Assembly (NCBI RefSeq): GCF_003286085.1
Contig: NW_020825294.1
Span: 3,224,001-3,288,000, forward strand
DNA from: Drosophila persimilis
Lineage: Eukaryota > Arthropoda > Insecta > Diptera > Drosophilidae
DNA length: 64,000 bases
Direction of reading: 5' to 3'
This document shows, one piece after another, positions 36,101 to 51,015 of this stretch. The stretch's first letter is position 1. Each line of letters begins with the position of its first letter. A program made the position numbers and the translations under genes. The notes under the pieces are model-generated. The model made no database searches and had not been told where the DNA came from. It saw only the letters and a program-made list of their open reading frames with translations.

Positions 36101-37816
36101 AAATTTAATATGGGTCATTTGTATGACATTCTACTCCTATCTGGCATCCCCACCACCCACCACCCACCGCCTTCCCTTCTTCTACTCTCTGGTGTATTTC
36201 TGCTTTTCCACCTACCTTTTATTTTTTCTGTTTCCTCCTTCTTTTTTTTTTCTTCTTCTCTCTTTTTTTTTTTGGTCATTTCCCATCGTCTATCACATTG
36301 TATATGTTTTTGCGGTGACCATACTAGAGGGTTGATCGTGAGGTTCATTTGCAAATTTTTAATGTCTAAATAAAAAATATAGAGCTAAATAAAAGGATCT
36401 ACTAATTACGTTTATTAACGAATTAAAAGTGAATTACATTAATTAAATTAAGACCATTTTGCCCTCTACTATCAAATTTTGTATCCAAAATTAATAAATT
36501 AATGTTTGAATATGTACAGAAAAAAATTGCATAAAGCATGTTTAAATTTATATGTTTATAAAAATAATATTAGATATTATACACTCTAGGTGTATTTCTG
36601 CGTTTAGTTTTAATATTATGCTCTTTTACAACAAAATTATATTTAGGACATTTAGAGAAAAAAGCACTGCACTTTTAATATTTATATTATATTATATTTT
36701 GAGTGAAGACTGGAATTATTAAAATTTAACTGTTTTCACTTAAATTTTGACATTAATATGAAAATATTTGATCTAAATATAATTCATATTTAAAATAAAA
36801 TATATAAAATAGCAATAATAAATAAATAAAATAAATAATAATAATAAAAATAGTAATAATAAACAATAATCAAATTAAAATGAAAAATAAAATAAATACA
36901 TTTCATATTTTAATTAACTATTTTATTATATTTCAATTCAATATATTTCCTATAAATTTAATATAATACATATATATTTTTAAAGTGTTTTATATTTGTG
37001 AATTAAATATTATTATTATTTAAATAAAAGAAAAATCCATTTAATTTTACGACTTTCGTATTTAAAATAAATATTTACAATTTTAATCCTTAGATAGGTG
37101 TATTTCTTTTTACTGTGCCATTTTTCTCAGAATCCGAATGTAAATATTTCAAATCCCTTTCATAAATGATTATATTCATTCTTCCAATGAATTTTTAAGC
37201 ATTTAAAATTGAGTATATACCAATTATTGAACTTCTTTTTGGTCTAAATAGAAATTGTTTGCACTGAATATTCTTCAATAACTTCTAGAACTTCCCCTCG
37301 CTGGATATTTCGGCTGTGTCCTGTTTTGCCTGCTTCTCATCTTGTATTCCCTCTCCCCTTCGATGTCCTGTCGTCGTCGTCATCGCTCCTGCCTCCACTT
37401 CTGCTGCTAATTCTGTTTTTGCTTGGGTTATTCGGGTAAAGCGGCCAAAAAAGGAGGAACACAGAAGAAAGCAGAGAACACAGAGAAAGCCCAACAAAAG
37501 GCGCAACAAAGCGTGCACTGACTGGCGGGCGAAGGCCGAAGCCGAGGCCCAGTCGCAGGCAGGCGGCTGTGGCTGTGGCTGCGGAGCCTCCTCTGGCAGG
37601 AACCAAAACTCTGGGCATGCTTCATGGGGCACCACTCCACGTTTTTGCACCACGCCACGCGTCCCTTTTGCTTGTCTTTCTGCCAATGACATGTTGCAAA
37701 TTAAAAAAGGGTATATGCCTGAGCAATCTTGGCTGCGGTTGCCCTCTGTCGACACAGAAGCACAGAAGCCTCCCGAATCTCGAAGTGGTTTCGGGGGTCA
37801 AGACCCAGGATCCAAC

Positions 37817-37858
37817 TGCCCATTGCCCATTGCCCATTGCCCACTGCCCACTGCCCAA
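37817..37858. repeat. GCCCATT/GCCCACT heptamer repeat
   Basis: Six tandem seven-base units, first GCCCATT then GCCCACT. It sits in a stretch open on both strands, which explains several spurious frames here. Confidence 0.85.
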
Positions 37859-40800
37859 GAGTCCAAAGGTTCCGGCGTTTCGGTAACAGCATTTTAATGA
37901 TGCCCATTTGTTGTTTCCCTTTCCTTAAAATTTTGTATCTATATTCTGGAAGGGTATTGTAAAATTTAAAAGATGTTTGCAAAACAGAAAGACAAATATT
38001 TCCAATTTGAGGAAGTATATTTTAACCATATATATCTTTAGTTTTCAAAATACGTATCTGAAGGATATACTTTTGGGAAGCTTCTTTTTTTTATGGATAA
38101 TTGAGAAGGATAAAAAATGCGTGAAAGAAAACAAGATGGACAGAATAATAAAAATAAAATAAAAAATAAGTAAAATAAATAATAATAATAACAATTATAA
38201 ATAAAATTCAAATATCACAAAAAAAAATAAATAAATAAAATTCAAATAAATGACAAAAAAAAAAAAAAAAAAAAAAATATAAAAAATATAAAAAATAAAA
38301 AAAGTATTTTAAAAAAATTGTTTAAAAAATATATGAACAAAAAAAATAATCTAAACCTATAAAAAAAGGTTGGAAAATGATTCGTATTTAATTCAACAAA
38401 TATTCAAGAATATTTCCTTATATATTTATTGGGCAACAGCTTGATAAAGCGATTTTTAGCTTAAAATATATTTTTACTATGCTATAGAAAGAGTATTCAT
38501 ACATTGCAGTGTCAACGGTAGTTCTTGCCACATTTTTCTTTCAGTTTTGGTTATGGTTTTTTTTTGGCCGAAACGAAAAAATCCCGAGCCCAGTGACCAC
38601 AGCCCAGAGCATCAGCAACAACAATCGACTTGCACATAATTTGATGACAAACAATTTAAGCCCCAAGTTGTGTCTTTCTTTTAAAGTTATTGCTCGCAAG
38701 GCCGCAAGTTTTCCTTCATTCAAGAGAGAAAGACCTCTGCGAGAGAGACGAAGAGCTATGCCAGGCGCTTTTCCAGAGATGAGAAGGCATCTCAAATATG
38801 TTGAGAGTGAAAAAAGCAACAACTTTTTAGTTAGCTTTTCTTGCTATTTAGCTGGGAATTTCCTGGGAAACTGTCGGCGAGTGGGAGGAGGGAGGGGCGC
38901 TTAACTAAAGACTTGCGGAAACTTAAGTGGAATTTAATAAATGCTCTCCTTGTTAACTTTACCTAAAATTGCTTTGAAGTTTTCCCTGGTTTTCAAGCAG
39001 GCTCTAAATGTTTTTGTGGGGAGAAAATCTGTCAACAAGAGGCCTCTGTGCCCTTCCCTACAACCCCAACCATCTAACCATCCATCCATCTATCGATTAG
39101 GGCTCATTAGGGAAAAGCAAACAAAGATTCTGAAGGGTAAACCGAATGGCAACCAATGCTTTTTTGGGTAAATAATTGTCTGAGGTTCAGGGTTTTCTTT
39201 GGGAAAAGTTTATACGTTTTTCACCTAAGAAGTGTATCAAATTTAGGACTTATTTCAAGGAAAGGGAAACTGTTTAATTGTTGTATTTGTACTTAAATAA
39301 ACAGAGATATTATTCATCGAATAATAGTTAACATCAATCCCTTTTCAATCTTGAGATAAGATATTATTTTAAGAAATTCTTTGGTGTTATTGGAACCTTT
39401 ATGTTGTGGTCTTTCATATTTTTTTTCAAGCTGAATCTGTTCCTTTTTCCAATCTAAATTCCAATCCACATTAGCAAGCTCCAATCCTTTCTCTAAGCTT
39501 CCTTTCTAAGGAAGTATGTATCTACTTGTTCTGCCTTATTTCCATCGAATATTTCCCTTGCAAATCATTATATCATTCCTTTTGTGACTCTTCAAAAACC
39601 AAGTCCTCAATCTGTTTGAGATTTTCTGATTTGTTTACTTGTGTACTCCTCTGTCTGCTCTCCCCAGTGAATGTCAAAATGCGAGGCTAACACCAGAATC
39701 AGAGCGAGGGCACAAGAAGATCCATTGCAATTGAGAGACAACATGGCAACAAAGCCTGTCACGGCCGGTATTCGCTTCGAGAATTCCCTCAGCAGCGACG
39801 CCTGTTGGCAAGTCCTTGACCCGACTTGTCTTCGATTATGCCATTTAGCAGTGCAAATAAATACAATTGCCGTTTCGCTGGCTGGCTGTCTCCTGTGTGT
39901 GTGTCTCAATTTCCACCGATTCGGAGTCAAGTAAATGAAAACGGGAGGTTGGAGGAGATTTCGTGGGAGGATTGAATCAGAGTGGTACTGAATAAGTGGA
40001 GGAGGCCATGGGTATAACTAAGATAAACAACAACAAGTGGGGTAAAAGGGGAGGGGGGGGGGGGGGGACGAAGGAGCAGAGGGATACCAAGGAAGGAAGG
40101 AAGTAAGTTGGCAGCCAAGCAAGGAAGAACTCTCACGATGTGCTTTGTTATTTTTAACAGCAATTTCCAAGAAAAACAAAAAGTATTCAGTTTTTTTTTC
40201 TTTTTTTGACAGAGACTTTCTTGATACCCTCTAAGGGAGGTTTATTTTATAATTATAAGTTTAACATATGCGAAAAGTAATGAAAGGAAGTCAGCCTCTT
40301 GGGTGCAGCATTGAACAGAGAAATGAGGATGTAGTATTTTTATTAAAAGTCTTTCCATTTTGATATAATTCTTAGAATCTCACACTTTGATTGGTAAAAA
40401 TTAAAAGCAATTCATATTTATTTAGAAAAGACTTTTTTTCTCTACCAGTTTGTAATAATAATAGGGTAAATATTCAAATACTCCTAGGAAAATATATCCA
40501 TAATGTTCAAAATTGAATTCTTTTTAAACCGAAAAAATGGTAGAATTTTTTGGTGACTGAAAGAGATAATACAGATTCTTGCCTAGGTCCTAAATCGCTA
40601 GACTTGGCAGCCTTTTATGCACACATACTGATGCATAATGGCTGATTAGACGGCTATAATATATGGAAATACAATGCTAGTGATTTTATCATACCAGTTC
40701 CAACTCAAAATATGCCTTGAAACTCTATGACTGGCACAAAAAATACGCAGAAAAATTTAAAAAATAAAATAAATTTTATATTTAATAAGATCAAAGAGGT

Positions 40801-43710
40801 GCTTGCTTCATGGCCTTATAGTCATTAAAACCCCTCGTCAAGGGCATAAAACAGAGTCAAACCGAACCTAAGATTCTGCCATTCTCCATTCTCCATCTCT
40901 ATCTCTCATTGTCTCTAGGTTTCACTTGGTTTTCTTTTTGTGGTGGAGGTGGGCTGTGGGGGGAGGATGTTATTGCAGCTGAGCGGAGGAGCAAAAATAT
41001 ATTTGCCGCCATATTTTGAGACAATATCCCGCGTAGGGCAACAGCAGCAGCATCAGCAGCAGAAGGAGCTTACATGAAGGAAGCAACACTCATGTATACG
41101 TGAGTCTATTTGGTTGTATCTCTCTCTCTGTGTGTGTGTGTGTGCGCTACGCATTGTGCTTCCGTTTCCGCTTTGTTGAGTTCCACTTGTTTACTCGATT
41201 TAAGGAAATATTACCGGCACAAACAAACAAAGTGCAACAACGCCAAATAGGAGGAGCACCCAGTGCCTTGGTCTGAGGTAGACAGACGAAACGGATATAG
41301 GATCTCTCTCCACACCGCGTCTCTCAGGTCAGTTTTCCCCCCAGGCTCTCCTCCCTCTTTCTCTCTCTCTCTCTCCTGCTGTGTGTTTGAGTCGAATAGA
41401 CAAGCTATAAGTTTTTACGCTTCGCTGAAGCCAAGTAGTAGGAAATTTTTATGCTTTGCAACTCTCTGTAATAACTCTCTCAACAGACACAACTAGCAAA
41501 AGGAATTTGACCAAAAATACGACCCACGAATGCTCTTTTGGGCGGCCAGCAAAAAAAACGTGCCTTTGAAACAGGTGCTAAAATGATTAAATTATCCATG
41601 GAATATGCAAGTGAAATAATTGTTCATGTTAAAATTATGGTCTTTGATATTTTTGCAAAGTTTTTTATTCCATAAATTCGACAGAAAAAGATTGTGCTTG
41701 GAAAAAATTAATGTGGATAAAAATGTGGATTCTCTGGAGAGGAAAAAGGTAAGTTTTTGTATAATTTTAGATATATCGAATGGTCGATGCTACATTGAGG
41801 TTTGTGAGTGTTTTAATTAAGTAGGATTAATTAAAGATTATGGATTATTAATTCTATTTTATACTATGAATTTTTTTTTTTATTTTTTTTTTAAATTTTA
41901 GTTATGAAAATCAGTCTAAAGAAAGAAAAATGGAATACGAGCAATTAATTCATTTTCCTTTTGTTTCTGTGGTATAATATTTAATAGATCTTTAGATAGA
42001 TCTTATGATGGAAGATAGTTGAAGGGTTTGAAGTATTTTATTTAGAATAAGTTTCCACATTTCCACGTAACGAACCGATTGTTTTTTGGGAGTATCTTCA
42101 ATAAATATTTGTTTTCTTGAATATTTTTTCATATTTTAAAATTATTCATTATTTTTTTTTTTAAATTTTAATCACTAAATCTTGGTTAAAATGGGCAAAG
42201 ATATTTATCAAATAAATAAGGACCGTTATAAGTATTAAAATCCATTTTCCTCCGATAGGTGTTTCACTTGCATCATGTGGTAATATCATAAATAATATAT
42301 AAATAATATTTATAAATAAATTAGCTTTACAGTTTTTTAAAATTTATTTTATTCTTTTATATATTTCTTTTGGAATTTTAAACATTAAAATTAAATAAAA
42401 ATTTGTTAAGATGCTTATGAAATAAAAAAGTACCATTATAAGGAATAATATCCAATTACCACCCCTGAGGCGCCTCCATTTGACGCCCCACAATTTACGT
42501 GTGAAAACTCAAATACAATCGAAGTATTTCCCTTTCGAATAGAGTAAACCTAGACGTTGGTAGGTCCACAGAAATGGCAGAACTATAACAAACAAAACTT
42601 GAGCTGGGAATTGCCAAAGATGAAGGGGTGGCGTACCGGGTGCCAGAGGCTAAGGACAGGGCCACTAGTCAGACACGTGCTTATGCATATGGCTGGAGGA
42701 GGGGCAGGCAGGGGCAGGAGGCAGGCGCAGCCAGTGTGTGGAGTAGCAGGTGCCCCATAAGTTGCAGCTGAGCGGATATTTTGTACTCGAGTGGTTCTGC
42801 AGAAGGTGAAAGAAAAGCACAGCTCCTGCTCCACTGGCGCCTGCCCGCCTGCCTGCCTCTTGGATGTTGTAAGGGCAACAGGCAGACCTGAAGCAAATTA
42901 AGTGGCAAATAAACAGGACCTTTATTCCGTTTTGCTACTGGGTTGCCGCTTATTGTTCCGCTTGTACGCGGGCATAAAAAATGCATAACGAGCTTTAAAG
43001 TGGTGTTTGGTATTTTTCCAAAAATTTAAACCCTGCTACGCCATCGCTTTGCAGATCTCCCTCCCATCTCCCCCCACTCGTAAAAAATTCGCTTTATTGT
43101 CAATTTTAATACGTTTTTTGCATTTTATGCGATTTGCTTGAGAGAGAAGTTTTTGATGGGTTGATGTGATGTGGGGACGGTGGGCGGTGGGTACGCGAAT
43201 ATAATCCTTTTTCTGCCTTGTCTGTCATAAAAAACAAAAAAAACCAAGAAGAAGGCAGCAGCGGAAGGACTTTACGAGCTCTTGCTGCTCTGCTGCCTCT
43301 TTTGCCCTTTGACATGACATTCAACAGATTTACGTGCGCTCGTGCCTAATTTCAGGATAAAGAAAAACGCATCAGGATGCGGCAGGATGTCAGACTCAGA
43401 GTCGGAGATTTTTTTTTCTTTCGGTTCTTAACCTTTTTGGTCGTTGCTGTTGTTGGCATTTAATCGAATTTTATGGATAAAACAGCAATTCCCCAACTCT
43501 AATGCTCCACTCAACGGCTGTCGGATGTGATCCACTCATCTCGTTTTCGGTCTCGTTTCTCGTTTCGTTTCGTTTCATTTGATTTCATCTTTATCCTTTT
43601 CCCTCGACAGCCACTTAAATGGATTAAAAACTTTTCAATATAATAATGTCACTTGAAATTGACAGTGAAATTCAGTTGACGAGAGCCTCCGAAACAGTGG
43701 AAATGTTTAT

Positions 43711-43732
43711 TCACACACACACACACACACAC
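43711..43732. repeat. (CA)n microsatellite
   Basis: About ten CA dinucleotides, followed by CTCAAACA repeats. Confidence 0.9.
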
Positions 43733-44530
43733 TCAAACACTCAAACACCCAGATACAGCAGGTCCCTGGCTTAGTGTCTTTCTGTCTGCAAAAAGGTTTT
43801 CCCACGCAAATGTTCATATATGAGAGAGCTCCTCCTCCATCTAAGCCGCTTACGCATTACGAAAACTTAACTTTTGAGCCATTTAAATCACTGCTTCGAA
43901 AGGGGCTGCCACTCTCGTGGCGATTGTGGATGGGGGGATGGAGGGCTGGGGGATATAGCCCACTCTTTGACTCTCGGCGGGTGTGGGCGGGTCCTGTTTT
44001 GCCCTGGCATCAATTACAGCGACAAGCGGCGGCAGCAGTTGGCCTAATAATGCAGAAAATGCCAAACAAAGTGTTTAACGTTGTCAATTTAACAACCTCG
44101 AGCGCTTTTTTATGGCTCTCCTCCCAGCTCCATCTTTCACTGTGCCTCTCTCTCGCTCTCTCTCTCTCTGCTATGGCTTTCCTCCCTTTTGCCTCCCTGC
44201 CGCGCATTTTCCATCCAACTGCTAACCAAAACGAAAGCAAAACAAAACAAAACAACAAAAGGCGGCAACAAGCAGCGAGGAGAAAAGTTAAACAAAGGCC
44301 ATAAATGCACAGTGGAAGAGATTATCGGGTGAGTGGGTGAAATTATCGAAACAGTGGGTGGAAAGTGATAGAGAACGGGTCAAAAAATATCACATATAAG
44401 GTATATGAAATTTTGGAATAGGGAAGGGGGAAAAATTAGTCATAAAGAGAGTGGAATGCTAGAAGATTTTATATTAATTCAGAGTAAAAAAGTACAAAAA
44501 ATGAACTACAAAAAAATAAATAAAAGTCAC

Positions 44531-44945
44531 AAGAAATAATAATAAAAAGAAATCATAATAATAAGAAATAATAGGAAATATTAATGTAAGGAAATAATAA
44601 TAATGGGAAATATTAATATAAAATAATAATAATAGGAAATAGAAATAATAGGAAATAATAATAATACTAAATAATAATAATAGGAAATAATAATATAGGA
44701 AATTAATAATATAGGAAATAATAATAATAATAGGATACAGAAATAATAGGAATTAATAATAATAGGAAATAATAATAATAGGAAATAATAATAATTGGAA
44801 ATAATAATAATAGAAAATAATAATAATAGGAAATAATAATAATAGGAAATAATAATAATAGGAAATAATAATAATAGGAAATAATAATAATATTAAATAA
44901 TAATAATAGGAAATAATAATAATAGGAAATATTAACAATAGGAAA
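44531..44945. repeat. AAT-rich minisatellite, GGAAATAATAATAATA units
   Basis: Some 25 units of 14-16 bp, each a GGAAAT followed by two to four AAT triplets, with regular internal copies at 44765-44935. On the minus strand the array reads as tyrosine/isoleucine/leucine-rich frames, which are artefacts of the repeat. Confidence 0.9.
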
Positions 44946-47900
44946 TAAGCTCAATGTTTCCATTAAATATAGAACCAAAAGTACTTAAAAGATCTAGAAA
45001 AATTGATGGAATATCTATAGAATCTATCTATAGAATATATGAATGGAAGATATACGAATATCTAGTTCAGAAATTTAGAGTAGGAGAATGAAAGCCTGAA
45101 TGTAAAATACAATAGGGAGAGTACACGCCTCGAATTTTTTTAATTTTCAGTAAGAAATTCTGGAAACCTATAAAAGATATATGGAAAATATTATTTGGGT
45201 TTTTGTATAGTAATAATAGAGCATTCCATTTACCAACATCCGATTATAGATGATTTATTCATAATTTAATATTCATTTCACCAGCGTTTCCCCCGCCCTC
45301 CCTTCTTGGCTGTTTAAATGAATTGAGATAATATTAAGTATCTTGTTGCCCTATTAATGTATTGTAGTCACACACAGATACACACACAGACACACAAACG
45401 CATGCTCATTCGATTTTCCGCATAATTTGTTCCACTGTTCGACGGGGCAAAAGCAGTAAAGCAGACACACACAAAAGCGTTTCAGTCACGGGGCAGACGG
45501 GGCAGCATCCAGCAGCGGATGGCTCCCAGCTTCAGATCCCAGACTTTGGGTTTCTGGCACGCCGCAGATGCTCAGCCCCAGAAGGAAGGGCACGCACATA
45601 ACAACAACTACAGCCACACACACACAGATACACAGACACACAGATACAAACGCTATCACCCACAGAGACACGCGCTGGCAGACAACAACACACATGTTTA
45701 CATAAACGTCAAACACACAAAGGCCGCCCGCGTTCCGAGGGATTGGCGAAGGAGTATAGGTAATCTAGAGGTGGAGTGGAGTCATGAAACTAAGCCGTAG
45801 ATTCAGGAGGGCGGGGGCGGGGGCAGGGCCCAGTGGCAACCATGGGGTTTGGCTTTGGGGCGAAGTTGTAAGCATCGCCCGGACCCAATGGTGCTGCTGC
45901 CTCTTCTGCTGCTGGTTCGCGTCTAAATGGCCCAGCGAGCATAAGTGGAGCAGTTTTTGCGGCGATTATCTTTGCTGGTCAAAAGCAGTGAGCACACGCT
46001 AAGGGGTAGAGGGGCAGACCCAGTCGAAAGCAGGAAGAAAATGTCACTATTTTAACTGAAAATATTACCCCAAAACTATAATCAAACTTTACAGATAGCT
46101 CCATAATGTTTTCGATTATCGAGTGTTCACTGTTTTGCCAACGAGCCAGCGGAGAGCAGCGAAACGTTAAGTCTGTTCTATTTTGGCAATTGATTGCCGT
46201 TTTTCTTCAATGGGAAAATCTCTCTCTTGTGTATATGTATATGTGAGTGTGTGTGCGAATCGTGATTGGTATCTATATCCATGGACATGCCTGTGCTTTT
46301 GTTCTAGCTGATGACCACTCCACTCCGCTCCACAGCAGAAGGCACCTGCCTCCCTCCTTCGTTCCTTTCTTCTATTGGGGCGTGGCCCACTACTAGGATA
46401 TCCATGCACTACATTAAGCTAACTAATGATGCATGCCAAAGAGGAACAACAATGCGAACAACTTTAGTCGAGAAGATAAAAAATTATGAACGCAAATCCA
46501 CTCATCCACACGAGACTCGGATTGGACGGGGACCGGGGACCAGGACCAGGACCTGGACCAGGACCAGGATTGCTCTTCAGAATGGCCCCGGACACGGCAC
46601 AGCAGTTAATTGAAGTCGTAAAAAAAGCAAAGACAACAGCAAAACATCTTTATCAGGCTCTCCATTCGTGTCCCCTCCTTGGTGGTTTCCTTTTTTTTGT
46701 GCCTGGTGCGTGTGAATTGCTCCCCTGGTTTTTGTATATGTTTATATGGCCCTGCGATAAGGACGATTTGTCATGGCGCCGAGAGAACACAACGTTTCAG
46801 AGATTATCCCCTGCATATTCTTTATGTACTCCCACCAGATATATGTATGTATGTATATACTTTTTGTGTCCATTGTCGGCTATCGACAACTATATAAAAT
46901 TTAAGTATCCCCCATAAATTGTATGGCCCTGAAGATTAGCTAACACGATCAAAGGCAAACACTAGAGACAAAGAGATACTTCAAGTTTGCCGCCACAATG
47001 CATTGGGGCTTAATTTTATACAAATATATGGAAAATACGAGAATCCACTCGAAAATGTATTTTTTTTTTTAGAGAGAGTTTTAATCTAAAAATGTATACA
47101 TTTTTTTGCATTTTAAATTGATTTTTGCACTCACAGATGGATGCCTATGTATTTTATTTAAATCATTAAAAATAAACGTAAAATTGTACTTCAAAGACTC
47201 TTGAAATACGGAAACTTTTGAGAATTATTTAATATTTTTTAGCTGTCAGTAAGGGTAGAGTTGGTTGTTCATAAAAGCAGATCTACAGTGTCTATAAGTC
47301 AGGAGTATTTCCAGCAAAAGAATAAATATAGTATACACTTTTTTGACAATGCTCCAAAGCGGTTCTTCTGCCGGTTTTACTTTAAAATTAGTTTTAATTA
47401 AGAGTATATATTTGTTTTATTTCATAGGAAGACTCTAGAGACCTTCTTTGAACATAAATGGCTTTCGAAATTATTCCTAAAAAATACTTTACCATAAAAA
47501 GAAGTCTCCAAAAAAAAGGAAAGACTCTGTAGGTTAGAAATGTCCATAGGATAAAGCCAATAGTTGTTCAAAATGTACAAACTTTTGGGTTAGAAAAATG
47601 AATGCACACACTCTCGTCTGTGTACTTCATTTTGAAAGATAGATATGTATCTGAAAGTTGCATTATAGTGGGCCTGGACCAACAACATGCACGAAGAAAC
47701 ATTTTTAGTGGCATTAATTATTCAAAGGCCTCAAATGGAATAGCTTGTTCTACACGAGTATGTACTTCAATATTGTCCGTTTGACTGCATCATACAACCA
47801 TAAGTATGTCCTGCAGGACAAACACACAGACACTCTCTGAAAAGCAGCCATGGGTAAGAGGACAGCATTTTTATTTGATGTTGAATGTTGTTTTTGTTGA

Positions 47901-50559
47901 GGAGAGAGCTTCGGGTGCACAGCGCCTGGACTCTGGCCACATTTGATGTGGGCGGCAACCAAACACAAACATTGCATGCCTCAAAAGCTCAGAATGCACT
48001 CCACTCCGCCTCCAGGCAGCCAGGAGCGGGACAAGACTGGACTGGACAGGACAGCCAGGCGGCCGCCCCATCAAATTGTGTATGTGGCATATTGGGTCAA
48101 GAGTGAAAAGTTGCATCCCATTAGCTTATTGATCATCTGCTGGTCAGTTTGACTTTCTAAAACGAACAATTTCTTTATGCATTCAAGACAAAATATTCAC
48201 AATTTAGCACTGAAACAATATTAGAGAAGATTGAGGGAGTATTTGGTGCATGATTTTTGTTTGATTTGCGCTAAAATTGGAGACAGAAAGATTGAATGAC
48301 ATAAATGTGGGGATTATAAGGAGTGGGAATGTCTTTCAAAGGAAAACAAGAAAGGATTTCAATGGATATCTCCTTAAGAAATATAGCTTATGGCTTTGGA
48401 AAGATGGCAGATGAATGTTTGCCTTTTACCTAAGAAAATAAATAGGCAGGACGGTTTTAGGCAAAAGTATAGTGGTATAAAGAGTTACTGGACCAAAGAC
48501 GGGGAAAAGAACTGCGATCGAGCGAAGCTAGTGAGCCGGGGGTTGGCGTGCGAAGCGTGGGCGTTTGTCCCCTCCTAAAAGTATATATTAAAGACGAAAA
48601 TTGATGCTTGTATTCTTTACATTTGTCTTGAAAAGGCTTATAAACGGATCTATTCCCACCTGCAATATTCAGAATAATTCTGGGACTACATTTACTCAGG
48701 GGTATATGAATTCCAGCCTGAAATAATGTGTGTCCTGCCTTAAACTCCATTTCAATTGGGAGAAAATAAGTATCTCCAGCGAAGAAAGATGCTCTGACTA
48801 TTGGCAGAACCAATCCTAAAGATAAAGTAAATACAAAGAATGTTTGCCACAAAAATGTGTTTGTTTTGATGGCTTCATTACCCAATCACCTAACACTCTC
48901 CAAAGCCCGTACAAAATTTTGGTACTCGAAAAGTTACACAAAATTATGAAAATCGAAATGATGGCAACTGTAATTCAAATCAAATGAACCCCTAACCAAA
49001 AGCCACTCTGCACCTCAATGCAGATGAAAATTGTGCGCAAATATATGCGAATAATAAATGCGGGGCGGCTTTCCACTTGACCAGCTAAAGGGTATTCCAA
49101 ATGGAGCATCTATTCAAATGTGTACACTCGGGTGCGAGGACTCTCGTCCTCGTCCTCGTACGAGAGTATATGTATGTTTGCCCCGCCCTCTCATGGCCAC
49201 GCCAGCGTTTAATTGTTAATGCAAACAAGAGCTAATAAAACATGAAAAACTGCTTGCTGGTTTTCATTATTTTTCTCCACTCTCTTTGGGGGCATTCTCT
49301 TGTTTAACTATCGGTTGTCGCAAACACAAACAAGGCCGTCCTGTCTGCTTTCGAGTGGTGTAATAATCAACATGAATAGTCCTTTAACCAGCAAAGAGAC
49401 CACGCCCAACCGATTCCACTGAATCCTGTTTGTTCTTTGAGTGGTTCGAGACAATAGTTAGAGGCCGGGCCGGACCGGGCCTCGTCCCTGGCCCATGGAG
49501 TGACGTAAATGTGAATGAGTTGAAGTCAAAGTGTGAAATGCTACTGCTACCGATTGATGCTTCTGGTGCCACTGCTGCCCCCAAACGATAATAATCTTCA
49601 TTTGCCTCCTTGCCCCGGTCTGTCTGGGCATCGCAGATCCTGTTTGGGCCTGGCCAACACTACAGAACAACATGTCCCCAGACCATTGTTGTCCATTTGG
49701 TTCAGTGTGTGTGTGCGACTGTCTGCCGCTGCCGCTGCTGCTGCTGCTGCCAATTGATGTAACTGTAACTGACCAAAAACGTCGGACGTCTTTTTGGCTG
49801 TCTATTTAGCCAGTGATTTACCACCACTCCATCCTCCCTGCTGCTCCTCCTGACTCACTCTCTGTCTGCAGATCCAATCCAGCAGCCTCCGCCTCCGCCT
49901 CCTCCTCGTGGCTCACTCTCCAGATGTTTGCCTGTGCCTCTGTGTTTGAAGTTTTGGTCCAATGGCGGCCTCGTTTCCGTTTCCCTTAGACCACAGAGCC
50001 ATAGACCCCTTCCCCTTCCCCTTCTCCTCTGCTGTTGCTGTTGTTAAACTAATTGGCAGTTTAACAGCAGACCGAAGCAGCATAACTGTCAAACTTGACT
50101 GCAAATTGTCTGTGTGGCCAAAAATGATTATGCAATTTCAATTAAGATTATGCAACTGCACTTAATAAAGCACTTAAATACACATATCCAGCCATAAGCC
50201 ATACACACACCTCTGACCTATACACCTTTATATATTTTGACAGGCATATTTATATTTAATGCAAATTAAATGATTTAAATAAGTCTCTCTTTTTTTTATG
50301 AATTTGGTGGGGAATCTGTGAGTTTTCATGCAGTCAACAAACTTTTACTTTCCATAAATAATATAGAATGCGTTTTTATCCCGTTTCTGTGATATCTTTA
50401 AAAAAATTACAATTTATTCAGTCACTAAATTCTTTAATCTTTATTTTAGATACTCTCCATGTTAAGTGCTTTGGCATAATATTTAAAATGGAACCTTCAT
50501 GATGATGCTTAATTCTTCTAAAATATTATATTTTGGTAAGTCGTAGTTTTATCTACCTT

Positions 50560-51015
50560 TTAAGATAATTTGTATGCCATTTAAAGTCGTGTTTCTTTAT
50601 TTTTTAATCCAATAAAAGAAAGGCTTTAATCCAGTTAAAAAAAGGCTTCGCTAAAAATATTATTTAAACGATGAGACCCACAACTTTTCATTATTTAAGT
50701 AATTATTATACTAGACCTTTGGCTGACCCATGAATATCTGTTTTTTGTACCTCAAAGACCATCCCATTGTTTGTGATTTTACTCGACATTATATGTATGA
50801 AACATTGATTTTTTTTCTTACATTTCTTATAATAATAAAATCTAATGAAAGAATAGTTTCGTTAAAAATATTAGGTTACGATTTGAGACCTAAAACTTTG
50901 TATTATTTTAGTAACTAATATCCTAGATCTGATCCTGGCTGATCCTTCAATAACTGTACATCAAAGACCATCCCATTGCTTGGGAAACGTAAACGTTTCT
51001 ATGACTTAATTATGA
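50560..51015. repeat. Imperfect tandem duplication, about 209 bp period
   Basis: CAAAGACCATCCCATTG occurs at about 50753 and 50962, and the preceding blocks also match in order (TTCGCTAAAAATATTA/TTCGTTAAAAATATTA; GAGACCCACAACTTT/GAGACCTAAAACTTT; GGCTGACCCATGAATA/GGCTGATCCTTCAATA). Divergence is considerable, so the duplication is old. No coding function is apparent. Confidence 0.75.

Larger units (their letters stand above)
32660..50559. other. Gene-poor region, 32.7-50.6 kb
   Basis: I find no coding exon I can defend. The content is AT-rich blocks (36361-37110, 38100-38500, 41860-42440), a G run (40051-40068), poly-pyrimidine tracts (36000-36290) and microsatellites listed separately. Open frames of 60-190 codons occur, but they overlap each other on both strands, follow simple-sequence tracts and show no domain or splice context. 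The region may be an intron of a larger gene or regulatory DNA. Confidence 0.5.

Noticed and set aside
37285-37897. Overlapping frames of 156 and 193 codons on opposite strands
   Set aside because: Both are low-complexity, overlap heptamer and hexamer repeats, and have no conserved motif or splice sites.
44703-44978. Tyrosine/isoleucine/leucine-rich minus-strand frames that look like membrane peptides
   Set aside because: They are translations of the AAT-rich minisatellite.
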